A DNA stretch of 64,000 nucleotides from CAVRQM01 sp963838805 (lineage in GTDB: Bacteria > Pseudomonadota > Alphaproteobacteria > Acetobacterales > Acetobacteraceae): positions 62,001-126,000 of the forward strand of contig CAWISK010000003.1 in NCBI GenBank assembly GCA_963838805.1, in the 5' to 3' direction. Under the pieces are notes generated by a model that did not search any database, was not told the DNA's origin, and worked only from the letters and a program-made list of their open reading frames with translations. The position numbers were made by a program, and so were the translations under genes. Shown here in pieces: positions 38,255-47,950 of the stretch. Position 1 is the stretch's first letter. Every line of letters starts with the position of its first letter.

Positions 38255-39845
38255 TCAGTTGACAGTAATTCTCATGCGCTTGGACGGAATGCCGTTCGCC
38301 ACGACCTCGAGCGAACTCGGTCCGGTTTCGATGGAGGCCGGAACGTCGAAATTGGTCGAGACGATCTTCGAGCCGGTGGCCACCCCCATCGTGCTGTGGT
38401 CGTGGGTGCGCGCGTAGGTCACATCGCCCGTGCCAAGGTTGGTGATGCGCACCAGCGGGTAATTGGTCGCGCAATTCAGCTCGTCACCAAACGCGCAGGC
38501 CTGCGACAATCCGTTGAACTGCGTGCCGGTGATCTTGTAGGTGCTCCCGTGCGTGATCGTGCTGGAAACGCTCGTGATCGTCGGTGCCCAGGCGGGGTTC
38601 GGCGTGCCGGAACTGGCGCTCGGTGTGAAGATCACCGTGCCAGTGAAGCCCATCGCCAGCACGCCGCCATTGGGCAGCGGCAACAGGCTGCTGCCGCCGG
38701 GCAGCTTGACCGGCAGCGGCGTCAGGTTCGTGCCGTCGAACTCGTACAGCGTGGCGTAGATGGCTGCCGCGCGCTTTGCCGCCATCAGGGACATGGCGGT
38801 GGACTCAACGGAGTGGAACTGATCGCCCTCCACCAGCACGTCGCCGTTCGGCTCCAGCGTCGCGAAGTTGTCGCCCGCATTGTCGCCGATCTGGAAATCG
38901 GGTCCGGCGGTCCACATGCCGGGATCGGTGGTGGTCGGTCCCGGATGATAGATGTCGGTATGCCCGGCCGTGCCGCCGAAATTAGGCAGCGATCCGGTCG
39001 CGAACACCGTGCCGTCAGGACGCAGCATCGCCGGTCCGATCTCGCCCGGCGGGTTGTAGATCTTCCGCCCCTTGTCGAACTTGATGCAGCACGTATCGGA
39101 TGGTGACCGGAGATCGGCCGGTGTGAGGCCATCGCTGATCCAGTGCCAGGCCGCCGGGACGCGACGCCGGGATGTAGCGCTCGGTATTGGGCGAGGAGAA
39201 GACGTCGGCGGTCAGGATCGAGCCATCCGGCATGAGGGTCCAGCCCTCCTCCGCATTGAAGTCCTTCTTGCCTTTGTCGTTATACAGAGCCCAGCTCATC
39301 GTCCTGGGATCGAAGCCCACATCGCGCCGCGTGATCTTCTGTCCGACCAGCAGAACGCCGTTGGGCAGCACGGCGGTCGTCGAATCGCCGAAAGTTCTGG
39401 AAGCGTTACCGCTGAGCCCTGCGTCCGACGGCGGCGGGATGTTGACCCAGCTATTGGCGACGGGATCGTAGAGCGCGCTTCGATTGGTGAGGGTGAAGAC
39501 GGATTTGTTGGTGGTGTACTCGCCGCCGATTATTGCCAGTCTCCCGTCGGCCAGCACCGCGCCATTCTCCGCACTGGGCGAGTATGGCGAGTTCGCCACC
39601 TGCGACCATGTGCCATTCAGGTAGCTGCCCTTGCTGTCGGGCGTGAGCTTGAACCAGTGGTTAAAGCTGCCGCCGTTCGGGCCGGGACTGCCCTGGGCGA
39701 GAACCGTGCCGTCCGTCATCAGAAAACCGTAGCTCAAGACTTCCGGCGCCTGGTTTCTTAGGGTCTTGATCGTCTGTGCCTGGGCCGCGCCAGACGCCGC
39801 GACCAGCAGCGCCGCCGCTGCCACCGTTCTGTGTTTCAGAGCCAT
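38255..39845 (-). CDS. Secreted kelch-like/galactose-oxidase-like beta-propeller protein, copy C, frameshifted
   Basis: ATG 39845 begins the signal peptide MALKHRTVAAAALLVAASGA (AQAQ cleavage). The first 250 residues match copy B closely (QTIKTLRNQAPEV, MTDGTVLAQGSPGPNGG, AVLPNGVLLVGQ, WTLMPDGSILTAD). One extra C near 39160 shifts the frame after RYIPA; the rest, from AMLRPDGTVFATG through PGGSSLLPLPNGGVLAMG to KRMRITVN, is in the next frame. The repaired length is about 529 residues. A short insertion (PPPSDAGLSGNAS) distinguishes it from B. Secreted; function unknown. Its promoter and 3' hairpin match the pattern of A and B. Confidence 0.74.
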
Positions 39846-39919
39846 TTCCTCGCCTTTCGTGGACGTTTTATCCCCGCAGGAACCCTCGTCACCCCGCCAG
39901 GGGCAACTCGAGCGGCGGC

Positions 39920-39949
39920 ACGATAGGCGGGCAGATTTTCCTTATGCAA
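39920..39949 (-). promoter_or_regulatory. Promoter of kelch-like gene C
   Basis: TTGCAT (39944-39949) and TATCGT (39920-39925) on the minus strand are separated by 18 bases, as in copies A and B. Confidence 0.6.
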
Positions 39950-40011
39950 TCGTTTGAGGGGATGATCGCCTTAACGTGTTCAGCGATAGGAAAGAGGTCC
40001 GTCGGGCGTAG

Positions 40012-41944
40012 TTACCGGTCGGCCGGCCACAACGCCGGCGAGCTTTTGGCCCGTTGCAGATAATGCGCCATCATGACCCCGTCCGACGCGAACCGGCCGA
40101 TCACCAGGACGGCGCGCCCGATTACCGGAACGGCGAGGTCGCTGTTGCGTCTGGCAGTGCTGACATCGACGAGCAGCATGGCGCCGGTCCGCTCGCGGAC
40201 GGTCACGACGGACTGGTTCAGACCCATAACCTTCCCGTAGATGGCGTGCTCGCCGTCTGACAGCACCAGCCTCGTGGCGCTGGCCCGGGCGATGGTCGCG
40301 CGCATTGCCGCCACGGCGCTCGCCGAGGCGGGGTTGCCGAGACCGAAAATTGCGAGTTCCTGATCGCTCGCGACATAGACATGCCCGTTCGCCACGGTGG
40401 GCACTATGTTCGCGTTGCCGCCGGTGTTGGGCCAGGTGCCCGCCACGGAGGAAAAGATCACGTTTCCGGTCGTGGGATCGATCGCATACAGGGTGATGTT
40501 CGCCGGATCATTGTTGATCGGCCGGCCCACCGCCCAGATCACGGCACTGCCGGCCTGCGTCGCGTTGGACGAGACGCTGGTGAAGAACCCCGGATCCTGC
40601 CCGGTGGTGATCGGCGTCGAGTGTTCGGCGTTCAGCGTCGCCGGCGCGGTGGCGGGCGTGTTCAGGATCCATGTCCTCACATTCGAGCCGCCGCTCGTCA
40701 CGATCCGGCCGACCCCATCCGCGCCGGTGAAATAGGACGGCCCGCACCAGCACCCGCCGATGGAGTAGCTGGCGAGCGGCTTGCCCATGTGGCCACGGCT
40801 GAGAAGGTAGAAATTGCCGTCCTTTCCGGCCAGCACGACCAGCTTCGGCGTGGGACCGCTCTGCACCGGCGGCAGCATGGCGCCGCCCGAGCCCAGATCG
40901 GTGTCGTTCCGATCGAGTGTCGCGTGATTCGCGGGCGTGAAGTGCCTCTCCACGCGGGACAGATCCGGCGCCATCGCAACCAGGCTCTCGGACAGGTTGG
41001 TGGTCGCGTTGTAGGTGGTGCCGCTGTAGTCGGAATTGCCGGTATTGAAGTAGATCGGGGTGTTCGGCTTGGCCGTCGCCGGTCCGAAGCCGGCCATCCA
41101 GATCGACGAGAGAAAGAAATTGTCCGGCGACGTCGCAAGCTGATTGTTGAGCTGATTGCCCGGCAACGGTGCCAGGGTCTGCGCATCCCAGCCGAGCAGC
41201 CAGCCACGGGACCGGTCGGCGTGGATGTCGCAGTAGCTCGCGAAGGCTGCATACACCGTGCTGCCGGAGAGCAGGAGCGCCGAACGCTGGCGGCTGCTGG
41301 CGGGATCCAGCGAGTAGGTGGTGCCGTCGGTGAGCTTATGCGACGCGGTGACCACCACCGGCGGCAACTGGTCTTGCAAAGTGTCCAGTGCCAAGGCGTG
41401 CAGGCGAAACACCGGCGTCCCGTTCTCATAGGTGTCGATGATCGCGTATAATGTGTTGGTGGCGAGCGAAATGACCGGCGTCGAATTCGATCCCGATGCT
41501 GGGCGCGTTGTTGTTGCACTGCCCCGGCAACGCCGATTGCGGCACCGGAGCGCCGAAGTTCTGGCTCAGCAGGATGGCGCCCGTCGATCCGTCGATGGCA
41601 TAGATCGTGTCGTTCGAGGTCGCCGCATAGACCACGTCATGGACGCCTCCGGCGATGGTCTGGTTGTTCGCGACCAGAGGCTGTGCATCGACCTGCCCAT
41701 CGAGCGGCACGGAAAACAGCAGGTTGAACGCGGCAGTGGCGACATTCGTGGTGTTCAGCGTGGTTTCGGACGGGTTCCAGCCGGTGCGCGACGTGTCGTT
41801 GTGGTAGGTCAATACGGATTGCGCGACCGCAGGTGATGCCCCCACACCGACCACCGCGGACGCCGCGAGCAGCACGATGGTCCGGACCGGGTTCAGAGCG
41901 GAACGGGCGATCCCGTCCGGACGCGGCGCATGCGGATGCTCCAC
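40012..41944 (-). CDS. Secreted PQQ-like/quinoprotein-type beta-propeller protein, frameshifted
   Basis: The start region contains a signal peptide (RTIVLLAASAVVGVGASPAV). The mature protein begins VLTYHNDTSRTGWNPSETTL, a common opening of pyrrolo-quinoline-quinone-like repeat proteins, with VVYAATSNDTIYAIDGSTGA and later FFLSSIWMAGFGPA, LVVLAGKDGNFYLLSRG and ITLYAIDPTTGNVIF blades. One extra G near 41487 shifts the frame; repair reads GINSTPVISLATNTLYAIID. The repaired length is about 643 residues. A CWC motif (GGCWCGPSYF) could form a vicinal or spaced disulfide. The C-terminal ~80 residues look like a small added domain. Whether PQQ is bound cannot be told. It ends just upstream of the kelch-like triplet. 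Confidence 0.78.
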
Positions 41945-42178
41945 GACGACGACCCCTACGACTGTTCACGTAAAGATACCGCAAGATTAACGGTGAGAGA
42001 AACAGGTGTGGACGTAACGTTTTCGCGATGAAGCACGTGGCGTGACGTGCCGGACCTGCGTTCCAGTCCGGCTGGAGAACCTGCCACGCCAACGCCGCAG
42101 GAAATCCCGACAGTTCAGCTATTTACGCGGCCAGTTGGGATGTTTTCTGGATGTCCGTTTCGGAGCTGTCAGCAGGGC

Positions 42179-42322
42179 TCAGCGCGCGCGGTAGGGAGAA
42201 GCCTCGAGGCCGAAGCCCTGAGTTGCCCCAAGGTCGGCCGCCCCGGTGCCATGCGACGGCTGGAAGCCAAGGGCGGCGCAGCCGGAGACACATAGGGCCA
42301 GCAGGACCACAAGGGCGCGCAT
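42179..42322 (-). CDS. Very small lipoprotein
   Basis: This 47-codon gene has a lipoprotein signal peptide: MRALVVLLALCVSGCAALGF with the lipobox VSGC. The remaining ~30 residues are glycine/alanine rich and polar (HGTGAADLGATQGFG) and end SPYRAR. The length and layout resemble entericidin-type or other tiny outer-membrane lipoproteins, though no family match is claimed. No strong ribosome site is visible before ATG 42322. It lies between the quinoprotein gene and tRNA-Gln. Confidence 0.55.
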   Translation of the reverse strand: MRALVVLLALCVSGCAALGFQPSHGTGAADLGATQGFGLEASPYRAR

Positions 42323-42381
42323 CACCCGCCATCATTTGGGGGCTGAACCCGAGAGCGGCCAGACCCGAGTGTCGGCCAGGC

Positions 42382-42455
42382 TGGCTGGGGGACCTGGATT
42401 CGAACCAAGGCTGCCCGGGTCAGAGCCGGGAGTTCTACCGCTAAACTATCCCCCA
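42382..42455 (-). tRNA. tRNA-Gln (anticodon CTG)
   Basis: Read on the minus strand, acceptor TGGGGGA pairs with TCCCCCA, followed by G and encoded CCA. The D arm is TAGTTTAGCGGTAGAACT. The anticodon stem CCCGG/CCGGG encloses the loop CTCTGAC, giving anticodon CTG for CAG. The T arm has GGTTCGAATCC. The T-initial acceptor and weak first pair are typical of bacterial tRNA-Gln. Confidence 0.96.
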
Positions 42456-42587
42456 AGCGGGACGGGGGTCCCGGTAGCACGCGACCATCGGCCGTGCAAC
42501 CGCGCGGCTGGCGCTCGCTGGCGCCACACCCATATGATGTGGGGAAAGGTCAGCCGGTATGGTCGAGCATAGAGTGGCGGGTCCGTC

Positions 42588-43694
42588 GTGAAGGCCGAGT
42601 GCGCGGACGCCGTCGGCGCGCCACCCCAACGGCAGGCCGCTCCGGTCTTCGCGGCACTCGATCTTGGCACCAACAATTGTCGCCTGCTGCTGGGCTGTCC
42701 CACGGCCGACGGGTTTCGGGTGATCGACAGCTTTTCCCGCCTGGTCCGGCTGGGAGAGGGGCTGCAGGTTTCGGGCGAGTTGAGCGACGGGGCGATGGAT
42801 CGGGCGATGGTCGCCCTGCATGCCTGCGCCGAGCGCCTGGGGCGGCGCCCGCTGCGGGCGGTACGCGCGATTGCCACCGAGGCGTGCCGGCGGGCGGGCA
42901 ACGGGCATCTTTTCCTGGACCGGGTGCGGCGCGAGACCGGGCTCGCCATCACCGTCATCACCCCCCGCGAGGAGGCGCGGCTGGCGCTTGCGTCCTGCGC
43001 GCCGCTGTTGTCACGGTTGGCGCGGCTGGGAGCGCGTCGTGCGTTGCTGCTCGACATTGGCGGCGGCTCGACGGAGCTGGCCTGGGTGCGCCTGGCATCC
43101 GGCCCCACACGCCTCGCGGGCCCGGCCGAACCGCAGTTGATCGGCACCGTGTCGCTGCCGCTCGGGGTGATCGATGTCGCGGAAGCCTGGGGCGGTCCGT
43201 CCACCGGCGCTGACGAGTTCGATGCGACGGTCGAGATGCTGGCCCGTCGGTTGCGCCCCTTTGATACCGTGCATTGCATCGCCCACGAGATCCGCCAGGG
43301 CGGGGTGGCGCTGCTGGGCACGTCCGGCACCGTGACCACGCTCGCGGGCGTGGCGCTCGACCTGCCGCGTTATCGTCGCACCCTGGTCGACGGCGTGCTC
43401 TTGGACGGGGCGGTGGCGCAGGCTGCCCTGGCACGGCTGCGGGCACTCGGGCGCGAGGGGCTCGCGGCCCATCCCTGCGTCGGGCCGGATCGCGCCGAAC
43501 TGGCGCTGCCGGGCTGCGCCATCTTCGCGGCCATCCACCAGCTCTGGCCGGCCGAACAGATCATGGTGGCCGATCGCGGGCTGCGCGAAGGAATGCTGCT
43601 GCAAATGATGCGCGAGGATGCACGGCACGGCGGCCGCCCGGGGGCGGGCCGGCAACCCACGCGGCGCGAGTCCCGGGCGCAACTGCCGCAATGA
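42588..43694 (+). CDS. ppx: Ppx/GppA family exopolyphosphatase
   Basis: This ASKHA-fold phosphatase of 368 residues hydrolyses polyphosphate or pppGpp. Phosphate-binding motifs are FAALDLGTNNCRLLLG and ALLLDIGGGSTELAW, with IATEACRRAGNG, ITPREEARLAL and GTSGTVTTLAGVAL between and after. The short C-terminus without an HD domain is common in alphaproteobacteria. The start is GTG 42588. The stop overlaps rlmE as ATGA, giving a ppx-rlmE operon, a familiar pairing in this class. Confidence 0.94.
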   Translation: MKAECADAVGAPPQRQAAPVFAALDLGTNNCRLLLGCPTADGFRVIDSFSRLVRLGEGLQVSGELSDGAMDRAMVALHACAERLGRRPLRAVRAIATEACRRAGNGHLFLDRVRRETGLAITVITPREEARLALASCAPLLSRLARLGARRALLLDIGGGSTELAWVRLASGPTRLAGPAEPQLIGTVSLPLGVIDVAEAWGGPSTGADEFDATVEMLARRLRPFDTVHCIAHEIRQGGVALLGTSGTVTTLAGVALDLPRYRRTLVDGVLLDGAVAQAALARLRALGREGLAAHPCVGPDRAELALPGCAIFAAIHQLWPAEQIMVADRGLREGMLLQMMREDARHGGRPGAGRQPTRRESRAQLPQ

Positions 43695-44389
43695 GCCGCA
43701 CACCGTCGAAGCCGCCGCCCGCCGGGCCGGGCGAGGGTGGGGCGCGGTCGCTCGCCGTGACCCTGCGCAAGACCCGCAACCGCAGCGCCGGCCAGCAGCG
43801 ATGGCTGCTGCGCCAGCTCAACGACCCCTACGTGGCCGCCGCCCGCACGCAGGGCTATCGCTCGCGCGCGGCCTTCAAGCTGATCGAGCTGGACGACCGC
43901 TTCCACCTGATCCGCAAGGATGCGCGCGTGCTCGATCTGGGTGCAGCACCCGGCGGCTGGAGCCAGGTGGCGGTGCAGCGCGGCGCCGCCTCGGTGCTGG
44001 GGCTCGACCTGCTGGCGATCGAGCCGGTGCCCGGCGCCGTATTCATCGAGGGCGATTTTCTCGACCCCGCCATGCCGGAGCGGCTTGCATCCCTGCTGGG
44101 CGGTCCGCCCGATCTCGTCCTGTCGGACATGGCGCCCAACACCACGGGACATGCCGCGACCGACCACATCCGCATCGTCGCCCTCGCCGAGGCGGCGCTC
44201 GATCTCGCGGTGCGGAGTCTGGCGCCGGGCGGCGGCTTCGTCGCGAAAGTATTCCAGGGCGGCTCCGAGCGGCAGATGCAGGCCGAGATGAAGCGTCTGT
44301 TCGCGGCCGTGCGCCACGCCAAGCCGCCGGCAAGCCGTCGCGAGAGCAGCGAGCTGTACGTGGTTGCCACCGGCTTCCGTGGCGGCTAG
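43691..44389 (+). CDS. rlmE: 23S rRNA (uridine-2'-O)-methyltransferase RlmE
   Basis: RlmE (RrmJ/FtsJ) methylates the A-loop uridine U2552 of 23S rRNA in the 50S subunit. This 232-residue protein has the substrate segment GYRSRAAFKLIELDDRF, SAM motif VLDLGAAPGGWSQVA, LSDMAPNTTG and the K-D-K-E catalytic set: Lys in RAAFKL, Asp in LSDMAP, Lys in FVAKVFQGG and Glu in RRESSELYVVATG. A basic, Pro-rich N-terminal extension is typical of alphaproteobacteria. It is coupled to ppx and followed by guaB 32 bases later. Confidence 0.96.
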   Translation: MSRTPSKPPPAGPGEGGARSLAVTLRKTRNRSAGQQRWLLRQLNDPYVAAARTQGYRSRAAFKLIELDDRFHLIRKDARVLDLGAAPGGWSQVAVQRGAASVLGLDLLAIEPVPGAVFIEGDFLDPAMPERLASLLGGPPDLVLSDMAPNTTGHAATDHIRIVALAEAALDLAVRSLAPGGGFVAKVFQGGSERQMQAEMKRLFAAVRHAKPPASRRESSELYVVATGFRGG

Positions 44390-44421
44390 AAGGCGCCGTC
44401 AAGGTTGATCAAGGATCCGCC

Positions 44422-45967
44422 ATGACACCCCCTCCCGATACCGGCACAGCCGCCTTCGATGCAGTCGCCGCGCGCAGCCGAGCCGTGGAGCGGGTCGAGG
44501 AAGCGCTGGCGTTCGACGACGTGCTGGTGATGCCGGCGTATTCGCAGGTGCTGCCGTCGGCGACCGACATCCGCACGCGGCTCACGCGCACCATCGCCCT
44601 GCACATTCCGCTTGTCTCCTCGGCGATGGACACCGTGACGGAGACGGCGATGGCGATTGCCATGGCGCAGCACGGCGGCATCGGCGTGATTCACAAGAAT
44701 CTCTCGATCGAGGACCACGCGGCGCAGGTGCGCGCGGTCAAGAAATACGAAAGCGGCATGGTCATCAATCCGGTGACCATCCACCCGGACCAGACGCTGG
44801 CCGACGCACGGGCGCTGATGGATCGCTACAGCATCAGCGGCATCCCGGTGGTGGAGCGCGGCGAGCGCGCGGGCGAGCCGGGCCGGCTCGTGGGCATCCT
44901 GACCAATCGCGACGTCCGCTTCGCCACCGACCCGGCGGTGCGCGTCTACGAACTGATGACGCGCGAGAACCTCGTCACCGTGGCCGGCGGCGTAGGACCG
45001 GACGAGGCGCGCCGGCTGCTGCACCGGCATCGCATCGAGAAACTGCTGGTGGTGGACGAGGCGTATCGCTGCGTCGGCCTCATTACCGTCAAGGACATGG
45101 ATAAGGCGCAGGCGCATCCGTTCGCCAACAAGGACGAGCTGGGCCGCCTGCGCGTCGCCGCCGCGACCGGCACGGGCGAGGACGGACTTGCGCGCGCGTC
45201 GGCACTGATCGACGCGGAAGCCGACGTGATCGTGGTCGATACCGCGCACGGCCATTCCGCGGGTGTGCTGGCGATGGTCGAGCGCATCAAGCACCGTTCC
45301 AACTCGGTGCAGGTGATCGCCGGCAACGTCGCCACTCCGGAGGCGGCGGCGGCGCTGGTCGCCGCCGGCGCCGATGCGGTGAAGATCGGCATCGGCCCTG
45401 GCAGCATCTGCACCACGCGGATCGTGGCAGGCGTCGGCGTGCCGCAATTCTCGGCGGTGCTGGAAACGGCGGCGGCGTGCCGCGAGGCGGGCGTGCCGGC
45501 GATCGCCGATGGCGGCATTCGCACCAGCGGCGACATCGTCAAGGCGATCGGTGCCGGTGCCGATTGCGTCATGGTCGGCAGCCTGCTCGGCGGGCACCGA
45601 CGAGGCGCCGGGCGAGGTGTTTCTCTATCAGGGCCGCAGCTTCAAATCCTATCGCGGCATGGGCAGCATCGGTGCGATGGCGCGCGGCTCGGCCGATCGC
45701 TATTTCCAGCAGGAGGTGCGCGACAGTCTGAAGCTGGTGCCGGAAGGGATCGAGGGCAGGGTCGGCTACAAGGGGCCGGTCGCGGCCGTCTTGCATCAGC
45801 TCGTGGGCGGCCTGCGCGCCGGCATGGGCTATACCGGCAGCGCCGCCATCGAACATTTGCAGACCCAGGCGCGGTTCCGCCGCATCACCGGGGCCGGCCT
45901 GCGCGAGAGCCATGTGCATGACGTGGCGATCACCCGCGAGGCGCCGAACTACCGGCAGGATTCTTGA
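44422..45967 (+). CDS. guaB: Inosine-5'-monophosphate dehydrogenase, frameshifted
   Basis: GuaB oxidises IMP to XMP, the first guanine-specific step. A TIM barrel with inserted CBS pair is visible: LAFDDVLVMPAYS, LVSSAMDTVTE, CBS segments MVINPVTIHPDQTLADARAL and YELMTRENLVTV, VIAGNVATPEAAAAL, and the catalytic loop KIGIGPGSICTTRIVAGVG with the nucleophile Cys. One extra G near 45590 breaks the frame inside GSLL-AGTDEAPGE; the flap and C-terminus (YRGMGSIGAM, EGRVGYKGPVA) follow to 45967. The repaired length is about 514 residues. ATG 44422 follows AAGGA. The next gene starts inside its stop codon. Confidence 0.95.
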
Positions 45968-46657
45968 TGCCCGACACTCGCGCCCCCGCCATTCGCGCTG
46001 TCGTGTTCGATGCGTATGGCACGCTGCTCGACACTGTGTCGGCCGCTCGCCGCCACGCGGCGCGGCTGGGCGCGGAGTGGGAGGCGTTCTCGACGCTGTG
46101 GCGCATCAAGCAGGTCGAGTACACCTGGACACGGAGCCTGGCGGGCGCCGCGCAGCATCGCGACTTCGCCCGCGTGGTGGACGACGCGCTGGCCTATGCC
46201 GCCGCGGTGCATCACCTGCGTGACACGGCGCTGCTCGCGGAATTGCGGGACGGGTTCGACCGGCTCGACGTGTTCCCCGATGTGCGGCCGGCGCTGACGG
46301 CCATTCGCCGAGCGGGGGATCGGGTGCAGCATCCTGTCGAACGGCACGCCCTCGATGCTGACGCACCTGGTCCGCGCCGGCGGGCTGGAAACGCTGCTCG
46401 ATCACGTGCTGAGCGTGGAGGCGGTGGGCGTGTTCAAGCCCGATCCGCGCGTCTACCATCTGGCGATCGACCGGCTCGGGATGAGTGCCGAGCACGTCGC
46501 CTTCGTGTCATCGAATCCGTGGGACGTGTTCGGCGCGCACGCCTTCGGGATGCGGGCCATCTGGGCCAATCGCCGCGCGCAGCCGGACGAGTACGGATTG
46601 CGCGGCCAGGTGCCGGAGCTGGGCGATCTGTCCCTGCTGCCGGCCCAGCTGGATTGA
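45967..46657 (+). CDS. HAD family hydrolase (2-haloacid dehalogenase type), frameshifted
   Basis: Motif I is VVFDAYGTLLDT with the nucleophile Asp, and the helical cap follows (WRIKQVEYTWTRSL). After FPDVRPALTAIRRAG the frame shifts near 46315 (one extra base) to CSILSNGTPSMLTHLVRAG (motif II SNG), then GVFKPDPRVYHLAI (motif III Lys) and AFVSSNPWDVFGAHAFG (motif IV). This set defines haloacid dehalogenase type II, though many members act on phosphates or other substrates. The repaired length is about 229 residues. It starts within the guaB stop and overlaps rsmB. Confidence 0.88.
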
Positions 46658-47950
46658 CCCCCGCCGCGCGCATCGCCGCCGCGATCGAGCTGCTGGCCGC
46701 GATCGAGACGGCACCGCGCAAGCCGGCCGACGCGGTTGCCAACGATTTCTTCCGGCAGCGCCGCTATATCGGCTCGGGCGACCGCCGTGCGGTGTCGGAT
46801 CGCGGCTGGCGCGTGCTGCGCGCCCGTCGCCGCCTTGGCTGGTGGCTGGAGCGCGCCGGGCTCGCTCAGGGCCCGCGCCTGCTGGTGGCGGCCAGCCTGC
46901 TGACCGAGGGCTGGACCCTGGATGGCGTGTCGCAGGCGTTTTCCGGCGGCCAGTATGCGCCGTCGCCGCTGCTCGCGCCGGAACGGGCGGCGCTGGGCGA
47001 TATCGCCGGCCACACGGTCGATCACCCGCACATGCCCGACGCGGTGCGCCTGGAAGTGCCGGACTGGGTGCTGCCCCGTTTGCAGGCACGCTTCGGCCCG
47101 CTGCTCGGGCCGGAACTGGCGGCGCTGGGCGAGCCGGCGCCGCTCGATTTGCGCGTCAATCTGCTGAAGACCGAGCGCGAGGACGCCCGAGCCGCCTTGG
47201 CGGCGGAAGGGATCACAGCCGAGCCGACCCGGCTCTCGCCCTGGGGCCTGCGCGTGACCGGCCGCGTGCCGGTCACGACGGGCGCCGCGTTTCGCGACGG
47301 ACTGCTCGACATTCAGGATGAAGGCAGCCAGCTCGTGGCGGGCCTCACGGGCGCGGCCGCGGGGATGCGCGTCGTGGATTGGTGCGCCGGGGCTGGCGGC
47401 AAGACGCTTGGCGCTGGCGATGACGATGCGGAACCAGGGCCATATCGTCGCCTGCGACGTCAACCCGCACCGGCTCGATGGCGCCGTGCGCCGGCTGCGC
47501 CGCGCCGGAATCCACAATGTCGAGCGGCATCTGATCGAACCGGGCGACAAATGGGCCAAGCGGCGGGCCGGCACCTTCGATCGCGTGCTGGTCGATGCGC
47601 CCTGCACCGGCAGCGGCACCTGGCGGCGCAACCCGGACGCGCGTTTGCGTCTGCGTCAGACCGACCTCGACGAGCTGATCCCCAAGCAGGCTGCAATCCT
47701 GGCCGACGCTGCGCGCCTGGTGCGTCCGGGGGGGCGGCTGGTCTATGCTACCTGCTCGCTGCTGGGCGAGGAGAACGAGGCTCAGGTGCAGAATTTCCTG
47801 GCGATGCATCCGGGATTTGCCGTGCTGCCGCTGGAGCGCGCCTGGTCTCTTCCGGGCGAGCCGCCGGGGCCGGGGCCGTTCCTGTCGCTGACGCCGCGCC
47901 AGCACGGCACGGACGGGTTCTTCGCCGCCGTCCTGGAGCGCCTGTCGTGA
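46654..47950 (+). CDS. rsmB: RsmB/NOP family rRNA (cytosine-5)-methyltransferase, frameshifted
   Basis: The protein has an N-terminal NusB-like RNA-binding region (IAAAIELLAAIETAPRKPAD, FRQRRYIGSGDRRAVSD) and a Rossmann methyltransferase domain: GLLDIQDEGSQLVAGL, MRVVDWCAGAGGKTL, then after one extra base near 47405 LALAMTMRNQGHIVACDVN. Catalytic cysteines lie in LVDAPCTGSGTWRRNPDARL and VYATCSLLGEENE. Family members methylate C5 of cytosine in 16S rRNA; which site is uncertain. TTG 46654 overlaps the HAD stop, and the stop overlaps the GNAT start as GTGA. Confidence 0.9.

Larger units (their letters stand above)
34357..39949 (-). repeat. Tandem triplication of a kelch-like secreted protein gene with its promoter
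   Basis: Three paralogous genes (34357-35989, 36387-37952, 38255-39845) lie head to tail. B and C are the closest pair: long identical segments such as WSQVAN, MSWALYNDKGKKDFNAEEGW and PGGSSLLPLPNGG, plus about 130 bases of similar upstream DNA (37953-38090 and 39846-39985). A is more diverged. This indicates an older A/B-C split and a recent B/C duplication that included the promoter. Confidence 0.85.

Noticed and set aside
44386..45597. 403-codon minus-strand open frame
   Set aside because: It is the complement of guaB, which is unmistakable on the plus strand.
43618..45921. 767-codon frame suggesting a long N-terminal extension of GuaB
   Set aside because: The upstream part is out of frame with ppx and rlmE and is their shadow; GuaB begins at ATG 44422.
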